Source: Loxodes magnus (lineage: Eukaryota; Ciliophora; Karyorelictea; Loxodida; Loxodidae). From it: DNA of 64,000 bases. Positions 51,184-60,414 of the stretch are shown piece by piece. The stretch is taken from contig CAMPDV010001478.1 of assembly GCA_946699065.1 (NCBI GenBank), forward strand, positions 40,286 to 104,285, in the 5' to 3' direction. The notes beneath the pieces are model-generated. The model searched no databases, was not told the origin of the DNA, and was given only the letters and a program-made list of their open reading frames with translations. Within the stretch, counting starts at the first letter, position 1. Every line of letters begins with the position of its first letter. The position numbers were made by a program, and so were the translations under genes.

Positions 51184-51918
51184 CTAATCTGAACTTCCCG
51201 ATACGATGAACTCTGAATTACAGGATATTGCCACAGCATATACATGACTAGTGTGACCACTCATGGTCTTACAGGTACCTGTCTTGACGTCCCATAGTCT
51301 CACCGTATAATCTACACTTCCCGATACGATGAACTCTGAATCACTGGATATTGCCACAGCATATACATAATGTGTGTGACCACTCATGGTCTTACAGGTA
51401 CCTGTCTTGACGTCCCATAGTCTCACCGTATAATCATGACTTCCCGATACGATGAACTCTGAATCACTGGATATAGCCACAGCATATACATGACTAGTGT
51501 GACCACTCATGGTCTTACAGGTACCTGTCTTGACGTCCCATAGTCTCACCGTATAATCATGACTTCCCGATACGATGAACTCTGAATCACTGGATATCGC
51601 CACAGCATATACATAATGTGTGTGACCACTCATGGTCTTACAGGTACCTGTCTTGACGTCCCATAGTCTCACCGTATAATCTGAACTTCCCGATACGATG
51701 AACTCTGAATCACTGGATATAGCCACAGCATATACATGACTAGTGTGACCACTCATGGTCTTACAGGTACCTGTCTTGACGTCCCATAGTCTCACCGTAT
51801 AATCATGACTTCCCGATACGATGAACTCTGAATCACTGGATATTGCCACAGCATATACATGACTAGTGTGACCACTCATGGTCTTACAGGTACCTGTCTT
51901 GACGTCCCATAGTCTCAC
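51184..51918 (-). CDS. WD40 segment, 6 repeats
   Basis: Order GSH, GSH (S35, Tyr37), GHY, GSH, GHY (V35), GSH (C25-N26, S35), D-TAG. The breakpoint of the 31-unit duplication lies inside it at about 51,352. Its N-terminal units match the N-terminus of 45035-48106 and its C-terminal unit matches that of 54996-56345. Confidence 0.55.
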   Translation of the reverse strand: MRLWDVKTGTCKTMSGHTSHVYAVAISSDSEFIVSGSHDYTVRLWDVKTGTCKTMSGHTSHVYAVAISSDSEFIVSGSSDYTVRLWDVKTGTCKTMSGHTHYVYAVAISSDSEFIVSGSHDYTVRLWDVKTGTCKTMSGHTSHVYAVAISSDSEFIVSGSHDYTVRLWDVKTGTCKTMSGHTHYVYAVAISSDSEFIVSGSVDYTVRLWDVKTGTCKTMSGHTSHVYAVAISCNSEFIVSGSSD

Positions 51919-51921
51919 CGT

Positions 51922-53886
51922 CTAATCATGACTTCCCGATACGATGAACTCTGAATCACTGGATATTGCCACAGCATATACATAATGTGTGTGACCACTC
52001 ATGGTCTTACAGGTACCTGTCTTGACGTCCCATAGTCTCACCGTATAATCTACACTTCCCGATACGATGAACTCTGAATTACAGGATATAGCCACAGCAT
52101 ATACATAATGTGTGTGACCACTCATGGTCTTACAGGTACCTGTCTTGACGTCCCATAGTCTCACCGTATAATCATGACTTCCCGATACGATGAACTCTGA
52201 ATCACTGGATATAGCCACAGCATATACATGACTAGTGTGACCACTCATGGTCTTACAGGTACCTGTCTTGACGTCCCATAGTCTCACCGTATAATCATGA
52301 CTTCCCGATACGATGAACTCTGAATCACTGGATATAGCCACAGCATATACATAATGTGTGTGACCACTCATGGTCTTACAGGTACCTGTCTTGACGTCCC
52401 ATAGTCTCACCGTATAATCTACACTTCCCGATACGATGAACTCTGAATTACAGGATAACGCCACAGCATATACATAATGTGTGTGACCACTCATGGTCTT
52501 ACAGGTACCTGTCTTGACGTCCCATAGTCTCACCGTATAATCATGACTTCCCGATACGATGAACTCTGAATCACTGGATATAGCCACAGCATATACATAA
52601 TGTGTGTGACCACTCATGGTCTTACAGGTACCTGTCTTGACGTCCCATAGTCTCACCGTATAATCATGACTTCCCGATACGATGAACTCTGAATCACTGG
52701 ATATCGCCACAGCATATACATAATGTGTGTGACCACTCATGGTCTTACAGGTACCTGTCTTGACGTCCCATAGTCTCACCGTATAATCTGAACTTCCCGA
52801 TACGATGAACTCTGAATCACTGGATATAGCCACAGCATATACAACACTAGTGTGACCACTCATGGTCTTACAGGTACCTGTCTTGACGTCCCATAGTCTC
52901 ACCGTATAATCATGACTTCCCGATACGATGAACTCTGAATCACTGGATATAGCCACAGCATATACATGACTAGTGTGACCACTCATGGTCTTACAGGTAC
53001 CTGTCTTGACGTCCCATAGTCTCACCGTATAATCATGACTTCCCGATACGATGAACTCTGAATCACTGGATATAGCCACAGCATATACATAATGTGTGTG
53101 ACTACTCATGGTCTTACAGGTACCTGTCTTGACGTCCCATAGTCTCACCGTATAATCATGACTTCCCGATACGATGAACTCTGAATCACTGGATATAGCC
53201 ACAGCATATACATGACTAGTGTGACCACTCATGGTCTTACAGGTACCTGTCTTGACGTCCCATAGTCTCACCGTATAATCATGACTTCCCGATACGATGA
53301 ACTCTGAATCACTGGATATAGCCACAGCATATACATAATGTGTGTGACTACTCATGGTCTTACAGGTACCTGTCTTGACGTCCCATAGTCTCACCGTATA
53401 ATCTACACTTCCCGATACGATGAACTCTGAATCACTGGATATAGCCACAGCATATACATAATGTGTGTGACTACTCATGGTCTTACAGGTACCTGTCTTG
53501 ACGTCCCATAGTCTCACCGTATAATCATGACTTCCCGATACGATGAACTCTGAATCACTGGATATAGCCACAGCATATACAACACTAGTGTGACCACTCA
53601 TGGTCTTACAGGTACCTGTCTTGACGTCCCATAGTCTCACCGTATAATCTACACTTCCCGATACGATGAACTCTGAATCACTGGATATAGCCACAGCATA
53701 TACATAATGTGTGTGACCACTCATGGTCTTACAGGTACCTGTCTTGACGTCCCATAGTCTCACCGTATAATCTACACTTCCCGATACGATGAACTCTGAA
53801 TCACTGGATATAGCCACAGCATATACATAATGTGTGTGACCACTCATGGTCTTACAGGTACCTGTCTTGACGTCCCATAGTCTCAC
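51922..53886 (-). CDS. WD40 segment, 16 repeats (second duplication copy)
   Basis: A residue-for-residue copy of 48110-50074. Silent markers are shared too, for example gataacgcc near 52,456 and gatatcgcc near 52,701. This points to a very recent event or to an assembly duplication. Confidence 0.55.
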   Translation of the reverse strand: MRLWDVKTGTCKTMSGHTHYVYAVAISSDSEFIVSGSVDYTVRLWDVKTGTCKTMSGHTHYVYAVAISSDSEFIVSGSVDYTVRLWDVKTGTCKTMSGHTSVVYAVAISSDSEFIVSGSHDYTVRLWDVKTGTCKTMSSHTHYVYAVAISSDSEFIVSGSVDYTVRLWDVKTGTCKTMSSHTHYVYAVAISSDSEFIVSGSHDYTVRLWDVKTGTCKTMSGHTSHVYAVAISSDSEFIVSGSHDYTVRLWDVKTGTCKTMSSHTHYVYAVAISSDSEFIVSGSHDYTVRLWDVKTGTCKTMSGHTSHVYAVAISSDSEFIVSGSHDYTVRLWDVKTGTCKTMSGHTSVVYAVAISSDSEFIVSGSSDYTVRLWDVKTGTCKTMSGHTHYVYAVAISSDSEFIVSGSHDYTVRLWDVKTGTCKTMSGHTHYVYAVAISSDSEFIVSGSHDYTVRLWDVKTGTCKTMSGHTHYVYAVALSCNSEFIVSGSVDYTVRLWDVKTGTCKTMSGHTHYVYAVAISSDSEFIVSGSHDYTVRLWDVKTGTCKTMSGHTSHVYAVAISSDSEFIVSGSHDYTVRLWDVKTGTCKTMSGHTHYVYAVAISCNSEFIVSGSVDYTVRLWDVKTGTCKTMSGHTHYVYAVAISSDSEFIVSGSHD

Positions 53887-53894
53887 CGTATAAT

Positions 53895-53904
53895 CTACTT
53901 TCCC
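53895..53904 (-). other. -1 unit with in-phase GGGAAAG heptamer and TAG (2 of 4)
   Basis: The duplication copy of the site at 50,083-50,092, with identical surroundings for kilobases on both sides. Confidence 0.6.
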
Positions 53905-54992
53905 GATACGATGAACTCTGAATCACTGGATATAGCCACAGCATATACATAATGTGTGTGACCACTCATGGTCTTACAGGTACCTGTCTTGACGTCCCAT
54001 AGTCTCACCGTATAATCTACACTTCCCGATACGATGAACTCTGAATCACTGGATATTGCCACAGCATATACATGACTAGTGTGACCACTCATGGTCTTAC
54101 AGGTACCTGTCTTGACGTCCCATAGTCTCACCGTATAATCATGACTTCCCGATACGATGAACTCTGAATCACTGGATATAGCCACAGCATATACATAATG
54201 TGTGTGACCACTCATGGTCTTACAGGTACCTGTCTTGACGTCCCATAGTCTCACCGTATAATCATGACTTCCCGATACGATGAACTCTGAATCACTGGAT
54301 ATAGCCACAGCATATACATAATGTGTGTGACCACTCATGGTCTTACAGGTACCTGTCTTGACGTCCCATAGTCTCACCGTATAATCATGACTTCCCGATA
54401 CGATGAACTCTGAATCACTGGATATAGCCACAGCATATACAACACTAGTGTGACCACTCATGGTCTTACAGGTACCTGTCTTGACGTCCCATAGTCTCAC
54501 CGTATAATCTACACTTCCCGATACGATGAACTCTGAATCACTGGATATAGCCACAGCATATACATAATGTGTGTGACCACTCATGGTCTTACAGGTACCT
54601 GTCTTGACGTCCCATAGTCTCACCGTATAATCATGACTTCCCGATACGATGAACTCTGAATCACTGGATATAGCCACAGCATATACATAATGTGTGTGAC
54701 CACTCATGGTCTTACAGGTAACTGTCTTGACGTCCCATAGTCTCACCGTATAATCATGACTTCCCGATACGATGAACTCTGAATCACTGGATATAGCCAC
54801 AGCATATTCATGACTAGTGTGACTACTCATGGTCTTACAGGTACCTGTCTTGACGTCCCATAGTCTCACCGTATAATCATGACTTCCCGATACGATGAAC
54901 TCTGAATTACTGGATATAGTCACATCTGATACATAACTAGTGTGACCACTCATGGTCTTACAGGTACCTGTCTTGACGTCCCATAGTCTCAC
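53895..54992 (-). CDS. WD40 segment, 9 repeats, ending S-G-K-TAG at a -1 unit (second copy)
   Basis: Identical to 50083-51180, including the SYVSDVT, Glu18 and Val7 markers and the one-base-shorter unit (heptamer at 53,898-53,904). The indel was therefore present before the duplication and is not an isolated base-calling error. Confidence 0.5.
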   Translation of the reverse strand: MRLWDVKTGTCKTMSGHTSYVSDVTISSNSEFIVSGSHDYTVRLWDVKTGTCKTMSSHTSHEYAVAISSDSEFIVSGSHDYTVRLWDVKTVTCKTMSGHTHYVYAVAISSDSEFIVSGSHDYTVRLWDVKTGTCKTMSGHTHYVYAVAISSDSEFIVSGSVDYTVRLWDVKTGTCKTMSGHTSVVYAVAISSDSEFIVSGSHDYTVRLWDVKTGTCKTMSGHTHYVYAVAISSDSEFIVSGSHDYTVRLWDVKTGTCKTMSGHTHYVYAVAISSDSEFIVSGSHDYTVRLWDVKTGTCKTMSGHTSHVYAVAISSDSEFIVSGSVDYTVRLWDVKTGTCKTMSGHTHYVYAVAISSDSEFIVSGK

Positions 54993-54995
54993 CGT

Positions 54996-56345
54996 CTAAT
55001 CTGAACTTCCCGATACGATGAACTCTGAATTACAGGATATTGCCACAGCATATACATGACTAGTGTGACCACTCATGGTCTTACAGGTACCTGTCTTGAC
55101 GTCCCATAGTCTCACCGTATAATCTACACTTCCCGATACGATGAACTCTGAATCACTGGATATAGCCACAGCATATACAACACTAGTGTGACCACTCATG
55201 GTCTTACAGGTACCTGTCTTGACGTCCCATAGTCTCACCGTATAATCATGACTTCCCGATACGATGAACTCTGAATCACTGGATATAGCCACAGCATATA
55301 CATGACTAGTGTGACCACTCATGGTCTTACAGGTACCTGTCTTGACGTCCCATAGTCTCACCGTATAATCATGACTTCCCGATACGATGAACTCTGAATC
55401 ACTGGATATAGCCACAGCATATACATGACTAGTGTGACCACTCATGGTCTTACAGGTACCTGTCTTGACGTCCCATAGTCTCACCGTATAATCATGACTT
55501 CCCGATACGATGAACTCTGAATCACTGGATATAGCCACAGCATATACATAATGTGTGTGACCACTCATGGTCTTACAGGTACCTGTCTTGACGTCCCATA
55601 GTCTCACCGTATAATCATGACTTCCCGATACGATGAACTCTGAATCACTGGATATAGCCACAGCATATACATAATGTGTGTGACCACTCATGGTCTTACA
55701 GGTACCTGTCTTGACGTCCCATAGTCTCACCGTATAATCTACACTTCCCGATACGATGAACTCTGAATCACTGGATATTGCCACAGCATATACATGACTA
55801 GTGTGACCACTCATGGTCTTACAGGTACCTGTCTTGACGTCCCATAGTCTCACCGTATAATCATGACTTCCCGATACGATGAACTCTGAATCACTGGATA
55901 TAGCCACAGCATATACATAATGTGTGTGACCACTCATGGTCTTACAGGTACCTGTCTTGACGTCCCATAGTCTCACCGTATAATCTACACTTCCCGATAC
56001 GATGAACTCTGAATTACAGGATATAGCCACAACATATACATAATGTGTGTGACCACTCATGGTCTTACAGGTACCTGTCTTGACGTCCCATAGTCTCACC
56101 GCATAATCTACACTTCCCGATACGATGAACTCTGAATCACTGGATATAGCCACAGCATATACAACACTAGTGTGACCACTCATGGTCTTACAGGTACCTG
56201 TCTTGACGTCCCATAGTCTCACCGTATAATCTACACTTCCCGATACGATGAACTCTGAATCACTGGATATAGCCACAGCATATACAACACTAGTGTGACC
56301 ACTCATGGTCTTACAGGTACCTGTCTTGACGTCCCATAGTCTCAC
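54996..56345 (-). CDS. WD40 segment, 11 repeats
   Basis: Unit order GSV (V35), GSV (V35, then Ala38: D-Y-A-V), GHY with Val20 (V-Y-V-V, C25-N26, V35), GHY, GSH (V35), GHY, GHY, GSH, GSH, GSV (V35), GSH (C25-N26, S35). Ala38 (near 56,101) and Val20 (near 56,031) are single occurrences. Most units here have V35. Confidence 0.55.
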   Translation of the reverse strand: MRLWDVKTGTCKTMSGHTSVVYAVAISSDSEFIVSGSVDYTVRLWDVKTGTCKTMSGHTSVVYAVAISSDSEFIVSGSVDYAVRLWDVKTGTCKTMSGHTHYVYVVAISCNSEFIVSGSVDYTVRLWDVKTGTCKTMSGHTHYVYAVAISSDSEFIVSGSHDYTVRLWDVKTGTCKTMSGHTSHVYAVAISSDSEFIVSGSVDYTVRLWDVKTGTCKTMSGHTHYVYAVAISSDSEFIVSGSHDYTVRLWDVKTGTCKTMSGHTHYVYAVAISSDSEFIVSGSHDYTVRLWDVKTGTCKTMSGHTSHVYAVAISSDSEFIVSGSHDYTVRLWDVKTGTCKTMSGHTSHVYAVAISSDSEFIVSGSHDYTVRLWDVKTGTCKTMSGHTSVVYAVAISSDSEFIVSGSVDYTVRLWDVKTGTCKTMSGHTSHVYAVAISCNSEFIVSGSSD

Positions 56346-56348
56346 CGT

Positions 56349-56476
56349 CTAATCTGAACTTCCCGATACGATGAACTCTGAATTACAGGATATAGCCACA
56401 GCATATACATAATGTGTGTGACCACTCATGGTCTTACAGGTACCTGTCTTGACGTCCCATAGTCTCACCGTATAAT
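56349..56476 (-). pseudogene. One WD40 unit isolated between a TAG and a -1 unit
   Basis: A single GHY unit with C25-N26 and S35 sits between the TAG at 56,349-56,351 and the shortened unit at 56,477-56,486. It is out of frame with the DNA on its upstream side and cannot be translated with it without slippage. Confidence 0.4.
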
Positions 56477-56486
56477 CTACTTTCCC
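56477..56486 (-). other. -1 unit with in-phase GGGAAAG heptamer and TAG (3 of 4)
   Basis: The same allele outside the 31-unit duplication. It is followed on the downstream (left) side by one C25-N26/S35 unit and a TAG at 56,349. Confidence 0.6.
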
Positions 56487-57451
56487 GATACGATGAACTC
56501 TGAATCACTGGATATAGCCACAGCATATACATAATGTGTGTGACCACTCATGGTCTTACAGGTACCTGTCTTGACGTCCCATAGTCTCACCGTATAATCT
56601 ACACTTCCCGATACGATGAACTCTGAATTACAGGATATAGCCACAGCATATACATAATGTGTGTGACCACTCATGGTCTTACAGGTACCTGTCTTGACGT
56701 CCCATAGTCTCACCGTATAATCATGACTTCCCGATACGATGAACTCTGAATTACAGGATATAGCCACAGCATATACATAATGTGTGTGACCACTCATGGT
56801 CTTACAGGTACCTGTCTTGACGTCCCATAGTCTCACCGTATAATCTACACTTCCCGATACGATGAACTCTGAATTACAGGATATAGCCACAGCATATACA
56901 TAATGTGTGTGAACACTCATGGTCTTACAGGTACCTGTCTTGACGTCCCATAGTCTCACCGTATAATCATGACTTCCCGATACGATGAACTCTGAATCAC
57001 TGGATATTGCCACAGCATATACATGACTAGTGTGACCACTCATGGTCTTACAGGTACCTGTCTTGACGTCCCATAGTCTCACCGTATAATCATGACTTCC
57101 CGATACGATGAACTCTGAATCACTGGATATAGCCACAGCATATACAACACTAGTGTGACCACTCATGGTCTTACAGGTACCTGTCTTGACGTCCCATAGT
57201 CTCACCGTATAATCTACACTTCCCGATACGATGAACTCTGAATCACTGGATATTGCCAACGCATATACAACACTAGTGTGACCACTCATGGTCTTACAGG
57301 TACCTGTCTTGACGTCCCATAGTCTCACCGTATAATCATGACTTCCCGATACGATGAACTCTGAATCACTGGATATAGCCACAGCATTTACATAATGTGT
57401 GTGACCACTCATGGTCTTACAGGTACCTGTCTTGACGTCCCATAGTCTCAC
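56477..57451 (-). CDS. WD40 segment, 8 repeats, ending S-G-K-TAG at a -1 unit (third occurrence)
   Basis: Order GHY/N19, GSV with Leu20 (V-Y-A-L, plus strand gccaacgca at 57,255; V35), GSV, GSH, VHY (C25-N26, V35), GHY (C25-N26), GHY (C25-N26, V35), GHY, then S-G-K-TAG. The A-L variant recurs 1,599 bp (13 units) to the right at 58,854. Confidence 0.5.
   Translation of the reverse strand: MRLWDVKTGTCKTMSGHTHYVNAVAISSDSEFIVSGSHDYTVRLWDVKTGTCKTMSGHTSVVYALAISSDSEFIVSGSVDYTVRLWDVKTGTCKTMSGHTSVVYAVAISSDSEFIVSGSHDYTVRLWDVKTGTCKTMSGHTSHVYAVAISSDSEFIVSGSHDYTVRLWDVKTGTCKTMSVHTHYVYAVAISCNSEFIVSGSVDYTVRLWDVKTGTCKTMSGHTHYVYAVAISCNSEFIVSGSHDYTVRLWDVKTGTCKTMSGHTHYVYAVAISCNSEFIVSGSVDYTVRLWDVKTGTCKTMSGHTHYVYAVAISSDSEFIVSGK
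56690..57290. repeat. Five-unit block repeated at 58,290-58,890
   Basis: Units match at 1,599 bp (13 units) offset, including the rare gccaacgca change and the V13 unit with C25-N26. One internal unit differs (SV here, HY in the other copy). Outside the block the two neighbourhoods differ, so the copy is a short conversion tract or a partly overwritten duplication. Confidence 0.7.
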
Positions 57452-57454
57452 CGT

Positions 57455-57874
57455 CTAATCTGAACTTCCCGATACGATGAACTCTGAATTACAGGATATA
57501 GCCACAGCATATACATGACTAGTGTGACCACTCATGGTCTTACAGGTACCTGTCTTGACGTCCCATAGTCTCACCGTATAATCTACACTTCCCGATACGA
57601 TGAACTCTGAATCACTGGATATAGCCACAGCATATACATAATGTGTGTGACCACTCATGGTCTTACAGGTACCTGTCTTGACGTCCCATAGTCTCACCGT
57701 ATAATCTACACTTCCCGATACGATGAACTCTGAATCACTGGATATAGCCACAGCATATACATAATGTGTGTGACCACTCATGGTCTTACAGGTACCTGTC
57801 TTGACGTCCCATAGTCTCACCGTATAATCTACACTTCCCGATACGATGAACTCTGAATCACTGGATATAGCCAC
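57455..57874 (-). CDS. WD40 segment, 3.4 repeats, bounded upstream by a type B TGA
   Basis: It opens at V21-A22 because codon 17 of the same unit is TGA (57,884-57,886, in G-H-T-D-TGA-V-F-S-V). Its later units are GHY, GHY, GSH (C25-N26), with V35 in three and S35 at the end. It is the junction where type A DNA meets the type B island. Confidence 0.45.
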   Translation of the reverse strand: MAISSDSEFIVSGSVDYTVRLWDVKTGTCKTMSGHTHYVYAVAISSDSEFIVSGSVDYTVRLWDVKTGTCKTMSGHTHYVYAVAISSDSEFIVSGSVDYTVRLWDVKTGTCKTMSGHTSHVYAVAISCNSEFIVSGSSD

Positions 57875-57875
57875 A

Positions 57876-58235
57876 GAGAATACTCAATCTGTGTGACCAC
57901 TCATGGTCTTACAGCTACCTGTCTTGACGTCCCATAGTCTCACCGTCTTATCTCAACTTCCCGATACAATGAACTCTGAATCACTGGATATAGCCACAGA
58001 TAATACTCAATCTGTGTGACCACTCATGGTCTTACAGCTACCTGTCTTGACGTCCCATAGTATCACCGTCTTATCTCAACTTCCCGATACAATGAACTCT
58101 GAATCACTGGATATAGCCACAGATAATACTCAATCTGTGTGACCACTCATGGTCTTACAGCTACCTGTCTTGACGTCCCATAGTCTTACCGTCTTATCTA
58201 CACTTCCCGATACAATGAACTCTGAATCACTGGAT
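57876..58235 (-). repeat. Island of three type B WD40 units within type A DNA
   Basis: Type B features seen here: AGC Ser7 instead of ACC Thr7 (plus strand agctacc, which removes the GGTACC of type A), ATT for Ile30 (gatacaatgaac), Lys37 (AAG), Asp16-TGA17, Leu19 or Phe19, and Ser20. Two of the units also have TGA at 35 (near 57,953 and 58,076). One unit has Arg40 changed to Ile (tagtatcacc near 58,061). Left and right edges are mosaics with type A sequence. The island breaks the standard frame at 57,884, about 58,007 and 58,130. Confidence 0.9.
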
Positions 58236-59296
58236 ATAGCCACAGCATATACATAATGTGTGTGACCACTCATGGTCTTACAGGTACCTGTCTTGACGTC
58301 CCATAGTCTCACCGTATAATCATGACTTCCCGATACGATGAACTCTGAATTACAGGATATAGCCACAGCATATACATAATGTGTGTGACCACTCATGGTC
58401 TTACAGGTACCTGTCTTGACGTCCCATAGTCTCACCGTATAATCTACACTTCCCGATACGATGAACTCTGAATTACAGGATATAGCCACAGCATATACAT
58501 AATGTGTGTGAACACTCATGGTCTTACAGGTACCTGTCTTGACGTCCCATAGTCTCACCGTATAATCATGACTTCCCGATACGATGAACTCTGAATCACT
58601 GGATATTGCCACAGCATATACATGACTAGTGTGACCACTCATGGTCTTACAGGTACCTGTCTTGACGTCCCATAGTCTCACCGTATAATCATGACTTCCC
58701 GATACGATGAACTCTGAATCACTGGATATAGCCACAGCATATACATAATGTGTGTGACCACTCATGGTCTTACAGGTACCTGTCTTGACGTCCCATAGTC
58801 TCACCGTATAATCTACACTTCCCGATACGATGAACTCTGAATCACTGGATATTGCCAACGCATATACAACACTAGTGTGACCACTCATGGTCTTACAGGT
58901 ACCTGTCTTGACGTCCCATAGTCTCACCGTATAATCATGACTTCCCGATACGATGAACTCTGAATCACTGGATATAGCCACAGCATATACATGACTAGTG
59001 TGACCACTCATGGTCTTACAGGTACCTGTCTTGACGTCCCATAGTCTCACCGTATAATCATGACTTCCCGATACGATGAACTCTGAATCACTGGATATAG
59101 CCACAGCATATACATAATGTGTGTGACCACTCATGGTCTTACAGGTACCTGTCTTGACGTCCCATAGTCTCACCGTATAATCATGACTTCCCGATACGAT
59201 GAACTCTGAATCACTGGATATAGCCACATCTGATACATAATGTGTGTGACCACTCATGGTCTTACAGGTACCTGTCTTGACGTCCCATAGTCTCAC
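58130..59296 (-). CDS. WD40 segment, 9.5 repeats, type A to type B junction
   Basis: The N-terminal unit has S19-D20 with Ala22 (H-Y-V-S-D-V-A, near 59,230), a hybrid of GHY and SYVSDVT. Then come GHY, GSH, GSV with Leu20, GHY, GSH, VHY (C25-N26, V35), GHY (C25-N26), GHY. The last part is type B (V35-D-K37-T, K-T-G-S-C) and stops at G-H-T-D-TGA (58,130-58,132). Confidence 0.5.
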   Translation of the reverse strand: MRLWDVKTGTCKTMSGHTHYVSDVAISSDSEFIVSGSHDYTVRLWDVKTGTCKTMSGHTHYVYAVAISSDSEFIVSGSHDYTVRLWDVKTGTCKTMSGHTSHVYAVAISSDSEFIVSGSHDYTVRLWDVKTGTCKTMSGHTSVVYALAISSDSEFIVSGSVDYTVRLWDVKTGTCKTMSGHTHYVYAVAISSDSEFIVSGSHDYTVRLWDVKTGTCKTMSGHTSHVYAVAISSDSEFIVSGSHDYTVRLWDVKTGTCKTMSVHTHYVYAVAISCNSEFIVSGSVDYTVRLWDVKTGTCKTMSGHTHYVYAVAISCNSEFIVSGSHDYTVRLWDVKTGTCKTMSGHTHYVYAVAISSDSEFIVSGSVDKTVRLWDVKTGSCKTMSGHTD

Positions 59297-59299
59297 CGT

Positions 59300-60088
59300 C
59301 TAATCTGAACTTCCCGATACGATGAACTCTGAATTACAGGATATTGCCACAGCATATACATGACTAGTGTGACCACTCATGGTCTTACAGGTACCTGTCT
59401 TGACGTCCCATAGTCTCACCGTATAATCTACACTTCCCGATACGATGAACTCTGAATCACTGGATATAGCCACAGCATATACAACACTAGTGTGACCACT
59501 CATGGTCTTACAGGTACCTGTCTTGACGTCCCATAGTCTCACCGTATAATCTACACTTCCCGATACGATGAACTCTGAATCACTGGATATAGCCACAGCA
59601 TATACATGACTAGTGTGACCACTCATGGTCTTACAGGTACCTGTCTTGACGTCCCATAGTCTCACCGTATAATCATGACTTCCCGATACGATGAACTCTG
59701 AATCACTGGATATAGCCACAGCATATACATAATGTGTGTGACCACTCATGGTCTTACAGGTACCTGTCTTGACGTCCCATAGTCTCACCGTATAATCATG
59801 ACTTCCCGATACGATGAACTCTGAATCACTGGATATAGCCACAGCATATACATAATGTGTGTGACCACTCATGGTCTTACAGGTACCTGTCTTGACGTCC
59901 CATAGTCTCACCGTATAATCTACACTTCCCGATACGATGAACTCTGAATCACTGGATATTGCCACAGCATATACATGACTAGTGTGACCACTCATGGTCT
60001 TACAGGTACCTGTCTTGACGTCCCATAGTCTCACCGTATAATCATGACTTCCCGATACGATGAACTCTGAATCACTGGATATAGCCAC
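59300..60088 (-). CDS. WD40 segment, 6.4 repeats
   Basis: It opens at V21 after the TGA at 60,098. Units: GSH (V35), GHY, GHY, GSH (V35), GSV (V35), GSH (C25-N26, S35), D-TAG. The C-terminal three units match those ending 54996-56345. Confidence 0.5.
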   Translation of the reverse strand: MAISSDSEFIVSGSHDYTVRLWDVKTGTCKTMSGHTSHVYAVAISSDSEFIVSGSVDYTVRLWDVKTGTCKTMSGHTHYVYAVAISSDSEFIVSGSHDYTVRLWDVKTGTCKTMSGHTHYVYAVAISSDSEFIVSGSHDYTVRLWDVKTGTCKTMSGHTSHVYAVAISSDSEFIVSGSVDYTVRLWDVKTGTCKTMSGHTSVVYAVAISSDSEFIVSGSVDYTVRLWDVKTGTCKTMSGHTSHVYAVAISCNSEFIVSGSSD

Positions 60089-60097
60089 AGATAATAC

Positions 60098-60280
60098 TCA
60101 ATCTGTGTGACCACTCATGGTCTTACAGGTACCTGTCTTGACGTCCCATAGTCTCACCGTATAATCATGACTTCCCGATACGATGAACTCTGAATCACTG
60201 GATATAGCCACAGCATTTACATAATGTGTGTGACCACTCATGGTCTTACAGGTACCTGTCTTGACGTCCCATAGTCTCAC
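60098..60280 (-). CDS. WD40 fragment, 1.5 repeats, ending G-H-T-D-TGA
   Basis: One GHY/N19 unit followed by half a unit ending at TGA in position 17. Only the 20 bp around 60,090-60,110 are type B; the adjoining K-T-G-T-C is type A. The type B hairpin was thus transferred as a very short tract. Confidence 0.4.
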   Translation of the reverse strand: MRLWDVKTGTCKTMSGHTHYVNAVAISSDSEFIVSGSHDYTVRLWDVKTGTCKTMSGHTD

Positions 60281-60283
60281 CGT

Positions 60284-60411
60284 CTAATCTGAACTTCCCG
60301 ATACGATGAACTCTGAATTACAGGATATAGCCACAGCATATACATAATGTGTGTGACCACTCATGGTCTTACAGGTACCTGTCTTGACGTCCCATAGTCT
60401 CACCGTATAAT
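60284..60411 (-). pseudogene. One WD40 unit between a TAG and a -1 unit
   Basis: A GHY unit (C25-N26, S35) lies between the TAG at 60,284-60,286 and the fourth shortened unit (TAG at 60,412-60,414). The arrangement is the same as at 56,349-56,476, so this TAG-unit-indel trio has been copied. Confidence 0.4.
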
Positions 60412-60414
60412 CTA

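Larger units (their letters stand above)
47541..51352. repeat. 31-unit tandem duplication, copy 1 (3,812 bp)
   Basis: Identical to copy 2 wherever I compared it, including silent changes, TAG codons and the -1 unit (31 x 123 minus 1). The left limit is set by mismatches at 47,530-47,540 and the right limit by tattgcc versus tatagcc at 51,352. Confidence 0.9.
51353..55164. repeat. 31-unit tandem duplication, copy 2 (3,812 bp)
   Basis: It directly abuts copy 1. The head-to-tail junction falls within one unit and preserves the 123 bp phase, so homologous unequal exchange rather than end joining is the simplest origin. Confidence 0.9.

Noticed and set aside
57876-58235. An inserted mobile element splitting type A DNA
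   Set aside because: The island keeps the 123 bp phase, has no terminal repeats or target duplication, and consists of type B WD40 units.
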